From the NCBI GenBank assembly GCA_018660465.1, contig JABJKH010000073.1, positions 1 to 42,481 on the forward strand: a stretch of 42,481 bases of DNA, in the 5' to 3' direction. This document shows, in pieces, positions 35,259 to 42,350 of the stretch. The notes below the pieces were generated by a model, which was given only the letters and a program-made list of their open reading frames with translations, made no database searches and had not been told where the DNA came from. The DNA comes from Rhodospirillaceae bacterium (GTDB lineage Bacteria > Pseudomonadota > Alphaproteobacteria > Rhodospirillales > JABJKH01). The position numbers and the translations under genes are program-made. How positions within the stretch are numbered: position 1 is the stretch's first letter; each line of letters starts with the position of its first letter.

Positions 35259-35786
35259 ATGAGTAAAAAAATTGAAATCCGAAAAAGTCTGCAGAGTGAC
35301 CTAGCCTCTCTTGAAGAGCTATACCCTGCGGCCTTTCCTGACGAAGATCTGTTACCTCTATTGAGAGAGCTATTGCAGGAAAGGACTAACGTTCTATCGC
35401 TCGTTGGGATCGCTGGTTCAACTCTTGTTGGGCATATAGCCTTTACGACCTGCAGTATTGCCGGACACACTGACAAGGTCGCCCTCCTTGGGCCGCTCGC
35501 TGTCACGCCTGCTTGGCAGCGGCAAGGGATAGGTCGTGCGATTGTTCATGAGGGCTCGAAGTGGATGGAAAAGGCCAATGTGACCCGGGTTTACGTTCTG
35601 GGTGACCCTGCCTATTACGGACGTTTAGGCTTTGCGCCTGAGACTGGCGTTACCCCGCCATACCCCTTGCCAGCGGAATGGAATGGAGCATGGCAATCAT
35701 TACAACTAAGCAGTGCCAAGCAAACTTTGCTGGGCGAGCTCTCTGTGCCGCAGCCATGGCGCCAACCGGACTTATGGGCGCCTTAA
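35259..35786 (+). CDS. GNAT-family N-acetyltransferase (YhbS-like)
   Basis: A 175-residue acetyltransferase. It has IEIRKSLQSDLASLEELYPAAFPDEDL at the front, VALLGPLAVTPAWQRQGIGRAIVHEG (about 75-100) with the acetyl-CoA pyrophosphate loop QRQGIG, and VLGDPAYYGRLGFAPETGV, a strong marker of the YhbS-type group. ATG at 35259 matches the domain start but has AAGGG only one base away. A TTG at 35217 with AGGA seven bases upstream would add 14 residues. Substrate unknown. Confidence 0.87.
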   Translation: MSKKIEIRKSLQSDLASLEELYPAAFPDEDLLPLLRELLQERTNVLSLVGIAGSTLVGHIAFTTCSIAGHTDKVALLGPLAVTPAWQRQGIGRAIVHEGSKWMEKANVTRVYVLGDPAYYGRLGFAPETGVTPPYPLPAEWNGAWQSLQLSSAKQTLLGELSVPQPWRQPDLWAP

Positions 35787-35827
35787 AAAAACCGAGGCAG
35801 AGAAACTTTAATTTACGGGGCCTAGAC

Positions 35828-36607
35828 TTAGGCCGAATGTGGCCGGTAACTGGCCCCATTAATGTGGATGGTTTGGCCGGAGACATATCGGGCAAAAGGA
35901 CCAGACAGATGCCGCACCATATAGGCGATGTCCTCGGGCTTGCCGGTTGCTCCCATGGGAATATCGGGCTTCTTCGCCATGACGACTTCTCCGCTGCCAC
36001 TTTCGCGGTCTGTATCGATACTGCCGACGACGACGACATTGGCTGTAATATTGTGTTTGCCCAAATCCACAGCAAGACCACGAGTGAACCCGCCCATACC
36101 GTCTTTGGTCGCTGATTTGTGCGCGCCGCCGGGGCTTCCCGTCATTGCCATCAAGCCGCCGATACCAATGATTGTCCCACCGCCCTGTTTTACAATTTCA
36201 GGCGCTGCGCACATGCTCATGCGGATGGCGCCGTCCAGGGCGACTTCGCGGGAGCTCACCCATTTTTCCCAGGTCATATCCAGAAAATCGACCTTGGTTC
36301 GGACAGCGGCGTTGTTGATCAGGATATCCAGCCCGCCAAATTCGGTGACCGTTTCTGCAACCAGGCGCTGACAGTCTTCCATATTCGTAATGTCCGCCAT
36401 GCTGACGATTGCCTTCACACCTAAGGCCCGGACTTCTTCGGCGACCGCTTCGGCCGCGTCCCGATCTTGAACGGCATTAATTGTAATATTCGCGCCACCC
36501 TTGGCCAATTCCAGGGCGATGGCCCGGCCAATATTGCGCGCACTGCCCGTAACGATGGCGGTTTTACCGTCGAGTTCACGATTGCGGTCGATATTTTGCT
36601 CAGTCAT
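35828..36607 (-). CDS. SDR-family protein lacking the canonical catalytic Ser and Tyr
   Basis: A 259-residue short-chain dehydrogenase/reductase fold. The NAD(P)-binding site is intact (TGSARNIGRAIAL, about 20-32; NNAAV, about 93-97). At the active site the usual Ser position reads Gly (IGIGGLMAM), and the usual Tyr of Y-x3-K reads Lys (HKSATKDGM), exactly 13 residues later, the standard spacing. Only the Lys of the triad remains. The rest, including GFTRGLAVDLGKHNITANVV, is FabG-like. It may bind cofactor without the normal hydride chemistry, or use other residues. Confidence 0.85.
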   Translation of the reverse strand: MTEQNIDRNRELDGKTAIVTGSARNIGRAIALELAKGGANITINAVQDRDAAEAVAEEVRALGVKAIVSMADITNMEDCQRLVAETVTEFGGLDILINNAAVRTKVDFLDMTWEKWVSSREVALDGAIRMSMCAAPEIVKQGGGTIIGIGGLMAMTGSPGGAHKSATKDGMGGFTRGLAVDLGKHNITANVVVVGSIDTDRESGSGEVVMAKKPDIPMGATGKPEDIAYMVRHLSGPFARYVSGQTIHINGASYRPHSA

Positions 36608-36713
36608 GGAAGGTCCCCCGAATTAATTTTGACGCTCAGTCTACTCATGCAATCGAAATCATCCAGCCTAGAATTTAAGTATTTGAAAAGATGAGGACTG
36701 GTATACTCGCGGC

Positions 36714-37415
36714 ATGCATTTAACACGTCGCGCTTGGGTTCGAACTGTGATTGCGGCTGCCGCATTGATGCCGGGCGGTATGGCGACCTTGCTGGCGCGT
36801 GCTGTTCAAGCCCAGTCGAACACCTCAAGTTTTAACCAAGTTAGCGGCACCGTGCGGGTGAATGGCCAAATTGCAACGGTGGGAACACCCGTTGGCCTAG
36901 GGGACCGCATTACGACCGAACTGGACGGCGAGGGGGTTTTCATCGTTGGCGCAGATGCTTTCTTGGTTCGAGGTGCCAGCGAAGTTGAGCTATCAGGAGA
37001 GGGGACCGTTGCGGAAACGCTGAGTGTCCTGACGGGCGCGATCTTGGGAGTCTTTGGCTCGCGCCAGCAAGCGATGGCCATCGATACGCCCATCGCCACC
37101 GCAGGCATTCGTGGTACGGCGGCATATACGATTGTCGAGCCGACCCGGTCCTATATCTGTATCTGCTATGGCACGGCGGAATTGGTCTCCAAGGCGGTGC
37201 CAAGTGCCGCCGAAAATATTCAAACCAACCACCACGAATCGCCACGGTATTTTAATTTGCCGGGGCAGGGAGCGGCGATTGAGCCCGCCGGCGTGATTGG
37301 TCATAACGATGTCGAACTGGCGATGTTGGAAGCGCTGGTCGGGCGGACGACCCCGGCGAGTTGGCTAGACCTCACCCCTGAACAACGATATGAATATCCG
37401 GAGCAAACTGATTAA
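36714..37415 (+). CDS. Tat-exported FecR-domain protein
   Basis: A 233-residue periplasmic protein. The N-terminus MHLTRRAWVRTVIAAAALMP carries a twin-arginine signal with a hydrophobic core ending near AVQAQ. The mature part is a FecR-type domain: VNGQIATVGTPVGLGDRITTELDGEGVF, a GASEVELSG strand and IDTPIATAGIRGTAAY (about 122-137), the last segment being the most conserved. No anti-sigma transmembrane segment, sigma factor or TonB receptor is nearby, so it is not a classical FecR regulator. A free ICICYG segment holds two cysteines. It ends 18 bp before pyrC. Confidence 0.82.
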   Translation: MHLTRRAWVRTVIAAAALMPGGMATLLARAVQAQSNTSSFNQVSGTVRVNGQIATVGTPVGLGDRITTELDGEGVFIVGADAFLVRGASEVELSGEGTVAETLSVLTGAILGVFGSRQQAMAIDTPIATAGIRGTAAYTIVEPTRSYICICYGTAELVSKAVPSAAENIQTNHHESPRYFNLPGQGAAIEPAGVIGHNDVELAMLEALVGRTTPASWLDLTPEQRYEYPEQTD

Positions 37416-37433
37416 CGATAAGTAGGGAACTCC

Positions 37434-38468
37434 GTGACGACCCTGACAATTCGAAAACCCGATGATTGGCACGTGCATTTTCGCGATGGGGAAATGCTTG
37501 CCGCCGTCGCCCCCTATACTGCGCGCCAGTTCGCTCGCGCTGTCGTAATGCCTAATCTGGTGCCGCCGGTAACCACGGTTAAAGAGGCTGAGGCCTACCG
37601 GGCCAGGATCATGGGTGTCCTGCCCTCAGACACCGCGTTCACACCATTGATGACGTGTTACCTGACCGATCAAGCGAACGGGGATGAGATTGCAGCCGGC
37701 TATCGGGATGGCGTCTTTGCGGCGGTAAAGCTATATCCTGCCAATGCGACGACGAATTCAGCCCAAGGCGTCACGGACTTAGCTGCCATCGCCTCTGTTC
37801 TGGAAAAGATGCAGGACGTCGGCATGCCGCTGTTGGTGCATGGCGAGGTAACGGACCCAGAGGTCGATATCTTCGATCGCGAAGCGGTGTTTATTGATCG
37901 CGTGCTTACTCCGTTGTTGGCGGATTTTCCGGGTCTCAAAGTGGTGTTGGAGCACATCACAACAGCCGATGCAGTTGATTTCGTTCGCGCCAATACGCCG
38001 CGTTTGGGTGCCACCGTGACGGCGCATCATTTGGTTATCAACCGCAGCCATATTTTCGAAGGCGGCATTCGACCCCATCGGTATTGTTTGCCGGTGGCGA
38101 AGCGCGAGCGCCATCGGCTCGCCTTGCGTCAGGCTGCGACATCAGGAGAACAATCGTTCTTCCTGGGCACAGACTCGGCCCCCCATACGGCGTCGCTAAA
38201 GGAAGCCACCTGTGGCTGTGCTGGTGTTTTCACAGCTCCCAACGCGCTAGAGGTCTATACACAGGTGTTTGATGAGGAAGGCGCGCTTGACCACCTGGAA
38301 GCTTTTGCATCGGTGAATGGCGCTAATTTCTATGGCCTGCCGATCAACGAAGGAACCTTAACTCTTCATAGAAAGCCCACCAATATTGATGCGGAAATTT
38401 CAATTCATGGCGGCGAAACACTGCATCCCTTTCAAGCCGATCGCACCGTTTCCTGGTCATTAGAATAG
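37434..38468 (+). CDS. pyrC: Dihydroorotase (class II, PyrC)
   Basis: Zinc enzyme cyclising carbamoyl-aspartate to dihydroorotate in pyrimidine synthesis. GTG start; 344 residues, as for E. coli PyrC. The metal site is complete: H-V-H in DDWHVHFRDGEML (about 10-22), the carboxylated Lys in AAVKLYPANATTNS, histidines in LLVHGEV and VLEHITT, and the Asp in GTDSAPHT. The substrate Arg of HFRDG is present. Confidence 0.97.
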   Translation: MTTLTIRKPDDWHVHFRDGEMLAAVAPYTARQFARAVVMPNLVPPVTTVKEAEAYRARIMGVLPSDTAFTPLMTCYLTDQANGDEIAAGYRDGVFAAVKLYPANATTNSAQGVTDLAAIASVLEKMQDVGMPLLVHGEVTDPEVDIFDREAVFIDRVLTPLLADFPGLKVVLEHITTADAVDFVRANTPRLGATVTAHHLVINRSHIFEGGIRPHRYCLPVAKRERHRLALRQAATSGEQSFFLGTDSAPHTASLKEATCGCAGVFTAPNALEVYTQVFDEEGALDHLEAFASVNGANFYGLPINEGTLTLHRKPTNIDAEISIHGGETLHPFQADRTVSWSLE

Positions 38469-38470
38469 TC

Positions 38471-38497
38471 AAAAATGACCCGGCAAATATCGCCGGG
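38471..38497 (-). terminator. Hairpin with T-run on the minus strand after pyrC
   Basis: A 6-bp stem (CCCGGC / GCCGGG) with a 7-base loop lies just past the pyrC stop. Read on the minus strand it is followed after three bases by TTTTT, the layout of an intrinsic terminator; read on the plus strand there is no T-run. Confidence 0.45.
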
Positions 38498-38699
38498 GGC
38501 AGAAACTACATATAGAGTTTCACGAGTCATCTCTGAGTTCATCGTCACAACATATTGGAATCGTTGAGTCATTTTTATGTCATTCGAACTGTCCAATTTG
38601 GCCCCCTTTTTGCAAATCTTCTGACCAACATCGGTGGAAGTTAAAAAGTGTCCGTTTCCGCCATCTAGATGAACGCCCAAATTGAACGGGAGAAAGAAA

Positions 38700-39062
38700 A
38701 TGCAAAAAGGTTTATTTCTCGGTGTCCTGCTGATCGCACTTGGTGCGTGCAGTTACGTGGATGAATACGAAGCTCGGGTTTACGACAAAGACCCTCTGTA
38801 TTGCTACCAGTCCTTGGGCGAGGTGCAGTGCTACCAGAAACCTCAGGCCCATGATGAACGCCGGTTCGTGAATTACCATGGCCCCCACCCAAGTCGCTAC
38901 GATAAGCCAGTGGTGAAGCCCGACCCTGTGTTGATCGCGCCCCCACCGGTGGATTTCTACGTGCGTGACCCGGAACCCATTCCGTCGCCGAAACCCCTGC
39001 CGAAAGTAGGCGTCAGTAATTATGTTCCTTTGACGGGTGAAAAGCCGAAAGAGAGCGAGTAA
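38700..39062 (+). CDS. Proline-rich outer-membrane or periplasmic lipoprotein
   Basis: A 120-residue protein from ATG at 38700 with GGGAGA eight bases upstream. The first 17 residues are a lipoprotein signal peptide (MQKGLFLGVLLIALGAC) with lipobox LGAC, so Cys17 becomes the lipidated N-terminus. The mature part is short, acidic then proline-rich (APPPVDFYVRDPEPIPSPKPLP), likely extended. YDKDPLYCYQSLGEVQCYQKP holds two further cysteines. I do not recognise a defined family. It lies 39 bp before the metallopeptidase gene and may share its message. Confidence 0.8.
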   Translation: MQKGLFLGVLLIALGACSYVDEYEARVYDKDPLYCYQSLGEVQCYQKPQAHDERRFVNYHGPHPSRYDKPVVKPDPVLIAPPPVDFYVRDPEPIPSPKPLPKVGVSNYVPLTGEKPKESE

Positions 39063-39101
39063 ACTAGAACCTCGTTTCAAATTTTATCTGAGGTTTTAGG
39101 C

Positions 39102-41057
39102 GTGCTGAGAGCGATAACTATTCTGCTGGCCCTTTTATCCAGCCTTGAGGTGCGTGCCGCGCCGCTGACGACTCACGACATCAATGTGCATCTGGACCCC
39201 AAGTCCGGCGCGATAGAACTCACCGATAAGATTACTGTTGAGAAAAAATTAGAATTTCATTTTCGCCTCGCATCATGGCTTAGAATGACGACCGTCCGGT
39301 TGGATGAGAAATCCGTTGTGCCAAGTCGGACGCCTCATGGTTGGCGAGTTGTTCTGCCGAACGATGCGGTCCACAGTCTTCACTTTGATATAACGGGAAA
39401 AATCCCTCCCTTCCCCAACCGCCCCATGCGGGGAATGACGGGGGACGCGCGCGCTGGTGCGGCAGGCGTGTTTCTGCCGGGGTATGCCGCTTGGGTCCCT
39501 GACAGTGGGGAGAGCCAGATTAGCTATCGCGTGCAGGCACACGTGCCTGAGCCCTACCGTATCGTCGGCACTGGACGGTCTGAGGGTAAAGAAACTTTCT
39601 CGGCTGCCCAAGCCGTGGAGTTGCCATCGCTTTTTGCAGGACCATATGAGGTAACAGTACGACGTCGCGGCGGTCTTCGGATCAGAACCTATTTCCATAA
39701 GGGCTTGGAGGGTTTTGTTGAAGATTACCTGCGCATATCCGAAGACTATATCCGGCGCTATAGCAAAAAAATTGGTGCCTATCCCTATTCCGACTTTCAT
39801 ATAATTTCATCGCCCCTGCCGGTTGGCTTGGGCTTTCCCAACCTGACCTATGTTGGGCGTCGGGTGTTGGCCTTGCCCTTCATGCGCGGTCGGTCGCTGG
39901 CGCACGAGGTGCTGCACAATTGGTGGGGGAACGGTGTTGCCATTGATTATAACGGCGGCAACTGGGCCGAGGGTCTGACTACCTTTATGGCGGATTACGC
40001 CTTGGCTGAAGACCGCGGCAAGGACGCCGCCCGACAAATGCGACTGGGCTGGCTGCGAGACTTTGCCGCATTGCCGCAGGAGCGGGATATCCGTGTCAGC
40101 AAATTTTATGGCAAGCGCCATGACGCGTCCCAGGTGGTCGGCTATGGCAAGGTCGCTGCGATCTTTCATATGCTGCGAGACCAAGTTGGTACGAATATAT
40201 TTGATCAAGCCTTCCGCTTATTTTGGATGCGTCACAAATTTAGGGCGGCACGTTGGTCCGACATCCAGGCGGCTTTCGAAAAATCAGCAGGGCGCGATCT
40301 GACCTGGTTTTTTGATCAGTGGCTACAAAGGCCTGGCGCGCCCAAGCTCGCTTTGGGTGAAAGTCATCTCGCCAAAAAAAACGGCCAACATCAACTGACG
40401 TTTAAGGTATCCCAGGAACAACCCGTCTATAGGCTAACGATCCCAGTCGTCATCGAAACAGGAAATGGGCGCGTCACAAATCGGTTGAAATTCAACGGCG
40501 AAACCAAAGAAGTTATTTTGACCTTTAATGAAAAACCGACGCGCCTTTCCATTGATCCGAACTTCGACATTTTTCGGCGTCTATTACCCTCTGAATCTCC
40601 ACCGATCCTGCGCGATGTAACATTGGCGGCGGATGCGGTTACGCTAATTGCGGCGGAGGACGAGGCTATGCAGCTGGCAGCAGTCGAACTATCGAAGCGG
40701 TTGCTCGACGTCAGGGGACGGCGCACGGTGCGAGATGCGGGCCAAATCGGTGCGCATCCTACGCTGATCATCGGTTCAGAAAGGAAAATTGCTGAAATCT
40801 TGGCACGGATGAAGTGGGCCGACCAGAATTCGCGTCCTCCCACGGCTGGGAGTGCATGGGCCTGGACCCGACGGCAGGCAGGGGGGCACCCTGTTCTAAT
40901 TGTGGCGGCAAAAGACGCGGCGTCTTTAAAGGCTCTCCTACGCCCGCTGCCACATTACCGCAGCCGTAGTTTCGTCGTCTTCAAAGGCCGCCGCGCCATA
41001 GAACGCGGCATCTGGCCGAATTCCCAAAGCCCCTTGACCCGAAGCCTAAGTAATTAG
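39102..41057 (+). CDS. Secreted M1-like (gluzincin) metallopeptidase
   Basis: A 651-residue exported peptidase. GTG start followed by a signal peptide (MLRAITILLALLSSLEVRAA). The zinc site is HEVLH at residues 268-272, with the third ligand Glu291 in NWAEGLTTFMADY, giving the HExxH-x18-E spacing of clan MA(E)/M1. The motif continues HNWWGNGV, as in aminopeptidase-N relatives. The usual GAMEN exopeptidase loop is not seen; the matching region reads PVGLGFPNLTYVGRRVL, so the N-terminal-amine recognition may differ. The region after residue 430 is beta-rich with no recognised domain. Confidence 0.88.
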   Translation: MLRAITILLALLSSLEVRAAPLTTHDINVHLDPKSGAIELTDKITVEKKLEFHFRLASWLRMTTVRLDEKSVVPSRTPHGWRVVLPNDAVHSLHFDITGKIPPFPNRPMRGMTGDARAGAAGVFLPGYAAWVPDSGESQISYRVQAHVPEPYRIVGTGRSEGKETFSAAQAVELPSLFAGPYEVTVRRRGGLRIRTYFHKGLEGFVEDYLRISEDYIRRYSKKIGAYPYSDFHIISSPLPVGLGFPNLTYVGRRVLALPFMRGRSLAHEVLHNWWGNGVAIDYNGGNWAEGLTTFMADYALAEDRGKDAARQMRLGWLRDFAALPQERDIRVSKFYGKRHDASQVVGYGKVAAIFHMLRDQVGTNIFDQAFRLFWMRHKFRAARWSDIQAAFEKSAGRDLTWFFDQWLQRPGAPKLALGESHLAKKNGQHQLTFKVSQEQPVYRLTIPVVIETGNGRVTNRLKFNGETKEVILTFNEKPTRLSIDPNFDIFRRLLPSESPPILRDVTLAADAVTLIAAEDEAMQLAAVELSKRLLDVRGRRTVRDAGQIGAHPTLIIGSERKIAEILARMKWADQNSRPPTAGSAWAWTRRQAGGHPVLIVAAKDAASLKALLRPLPHYRSRSFVVFKGRRAIERGIWPNSQSPLTRSLSN

Positions 41058-41089
41058 CCGATTTGAAGCGATTTTCAGCCCGCATACCC

Positions 41090-41119
41090 TTGACGACCAA
41101 TCACCTTTTACCGTATACG
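41090..41119 (+). promoter_or_regulatory. Probable sigma-70 promoter of tRNA-Met
   Basis: TTGACG and TATACG are separated by 18 bases, with the -10 element 26 bases before the tRNA 5' end. Confidence 0.55.
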
Positions 41120-41145
41120 GCCCATTCCCCAAACAGGGGTCCTAT

Positions 41146-41222
41146 GGCGGAGTAGCTCAGCTGGTTAGAGCAGCGGAATCATAATCCGCGTGTCGGGAGT
41201 TCAAGTCTCTCCTCCGCTACCA
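41146..41222 (+). tRNA. tRNA with anticodon CAT (elongator Met most likely)
   Basis: A 77-nt cloverleaf with acceptor GGCGGAG pairing with CTCCGCT (one G-T pair), discriminator A and encoded CCA. The anticodon arm GCGGA-ATCATAA-TCCGC gives anticodon CAT. The overall sequence resembles alphaproteobacterial elongator tRNA-Met; an Ile2 tRNA (lysidine-modified CAT) is the alternative. The initiator form is unlikely because the first base pair is G-T rather than an unpaired C-A and the three-G anticodon-stem pattern is absent. Confidence 0.93.
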
Positions 41223-41234
41223 ATAATATCAATG

Positions 41235-41263
41235 CCTTAGCTGGAAACGGCTAAGGTGTTTTT
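41235..41263 (+). terminator. Intrinsic terminator of tRNA-Met
   Basis: A 7-bp stem (CCTTAGC / GCTAAGG) with an 8-base loop is followed two bases later by TTTTT, 12 bases after the tRNA 3' end. Confidence 0.75.
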
Positions 41264-41689
41264 ATCATCAGGAAGCATATAGGAAGCAACCGGCATCATT
41301 TCGGGGTGCGTTGCCCGATAATAGCGAGACCCTCGCATTGAGCATACCCATTCGCAGGTTTAGCTACGCCCCCCTTACCCCCCACGGGGGGCGGGCACCG
41401 CCTCACTGACTCTCCACTCGTTAAACTCGCGCCGTAAAAGAGAACATATAATTGACCGGTTTGCCCGTAATGCTGCGGGGAATTGGTGAAGGGTATTACG
41501 TTCCAAAAGTTAAGTGGTTACGGCCAGAATGTCCGCTTTGCGTTTAAGATAAAGTGTTGCGTCGATCAATTGAGACCACCGTAGAAAAGCGGACATATTT
41601 CGGAGGTCGCTTAGACCTCTCCTTATAGCCAAAAGGAGACCCCCATAAAATGCAAATGTTTCGGCCTTTCCGTCGATTATGTGAGATCA
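41264..41689. other. Non-coding zone after tRNA-Met with hairpins and an inverted repeat
   Basis: No convincing gene. It holds an 8-bp stem (CGCCCCCC at 41367-41374, GGGGGGCG at 41386-41393) and an 11-bp inverted repeat (ATGTCCGCTTT at 41529-41539, AAAGCGGACAT at 41586-41596), plus a smaller GAGGTC/GACCTC hairpin near 41600-41617. The TGTCCGCTTT word is reminiscent of dispersed repeats seen near mobile DNA in many alphaproteobacteria. A short frame around 41452-41550 reads protein-like but has no recognised homology. Confidence 0.5.
41529..41596. repeat. 11-bp inverted repeat pair
   Basis: ATGTCCGCTTT at 41529-41539 and its exact reverse complement AAAGCGGACAT at 41586-41596, 46 bases apart. 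It could be a mobile-element end pair or a palindromic dispersed repeat. Confidence 0.6.
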
Positions 41690-41974
41690 TTGTTTGCGAT
41701 CTTGAGCTAGAAACCAGTATAGTCTTTGAGGACAAGCGCAAAAAAACGGGGACACGGCGCAGGCGGGAAAGGTCCTGTATCAGGGCTCTTGAAGCCTAAG
41801 GGGAAGGTCTACACTAAGATAATCCTGGATGCTCATTCAACGACACTGGTGCCCATAATTGAGGAGAAAGTTGTGCCCGGTAGCGTCGTTTGTTCAGGCT
41901 GCTGGCGAATGTACAACGTCCCAGACATATCGTAATTCAAGAATCGCCGCGTCAATCATTCCAAGCTCTTCATC
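41690..41974 (+). pseudogene. IS1595-family (ISXO2-like) transposase remnant
   Basis: The central frame reads GAGGKGPVSGLLKPKGKVYT and then LDAHSTTLVPIIEEKVVPGS, continuing VVCSGCWRMYNVPDIS. This closely follows the middle of ISXO2-like transposases (AAGK-PVFGLLKRGGKVYT, ...TLxPIIExKVxPDSIVYSDxWRxYNxLD). A TAA at 41933-41935 interrupts it, yet the next codons FKNRRVNHSKLF continue the family pattern. Upstream the similarity (LELETSIVFEDKRKK) lies in another frame, joined across an A7 run at about 41740-41746. The N-terminal zinc ribbon and the C-terminal third are missing. It is clearly inactive. Confidence 0.75.
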
Positions 41975-41999
41975 TAATTTATACGGTCAGGAAAAAATA

Positions 42000-42350
42000 A
42001 TGTTTTTTAAATGTGCGAACCACGGGCAAGCGAGTGATCATGGTCATGCCCAAACCGTTCGGAACGACAATAAGTTTTTCACCGTAGATATTCATTGCCA
42101 TATCCACGTCCATAAAGCGGATGACATGTTGACGTCCTTGCCGAATTTGTACGGCGGTGCAGTGGATAACAGCCCCCTGACTGTTTCTATTAATGAGGAT
42201 CTTCAGAAAACGCTTCATGCCAAGCTGACCGAACCGGAAGAGCGCCTAAAGGATATGGACAAACAAGGCGTGGATGTTCAGGCCGTTTCACCATCGCCCT
42301 TTCATTACAACTATGACAAACCTGCCGAATTTGCGCGCGATACTGTCTAA
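42000..42350 (+). pseudogene. 5' part of an amidohydrolase gene, truncated
   Basis: ATG at 42000 has AGGA nine bases upstream and opens MFFKCANHGQ, then VDIHCHIHVHKADDM (about 31-45), the H-x-H metal site of amidohydrolase_2 (ACMSD-like) enzymes, and RLKDMDKQGVDVQAVSPSPFHYNYDKP. These enzymes are normally 300-400 residues and continue with further His/Asp ligands. Here the frame stops after 116 residues at TAA 42348-42350, immediately before sequence that leads into a transposase start. The best explanation is interruption by an insertion sequence with the rest of the gene beyond the window. Confidence 0.7.

Noticed and set aside
35678-36115. A 145-codon plus-strand frame opposite the SDR gene
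   Set aside because: Antisense shadow of the SDR and the end of the GNAT gene; the minus-strand SDR has clear family motifs.
38432-38680. An 82-residue minus-strand frame (TTG start) in the gap after pyrC
   Set aside because: It overlaps the pyrC end, has no clear ribosome-binding site, matches no family, and contains an apparent terminator hairpin inside its coding part.
41367-41393. C-run / G-run hairpin after tRNA-Met considered as a second terminator
   Set aside because: No T-run follows on either strand, and the tRNA already has a better terminator at 41235-41263.
41452-41550. A 31-codon plus-strand frame reading LTGLPVMLRGIGEGYYVP and onward
   Set aside because: Protein-like in appearance but short, without a ribosome-binding site and with no family I can name; left as part of the decayed zone.
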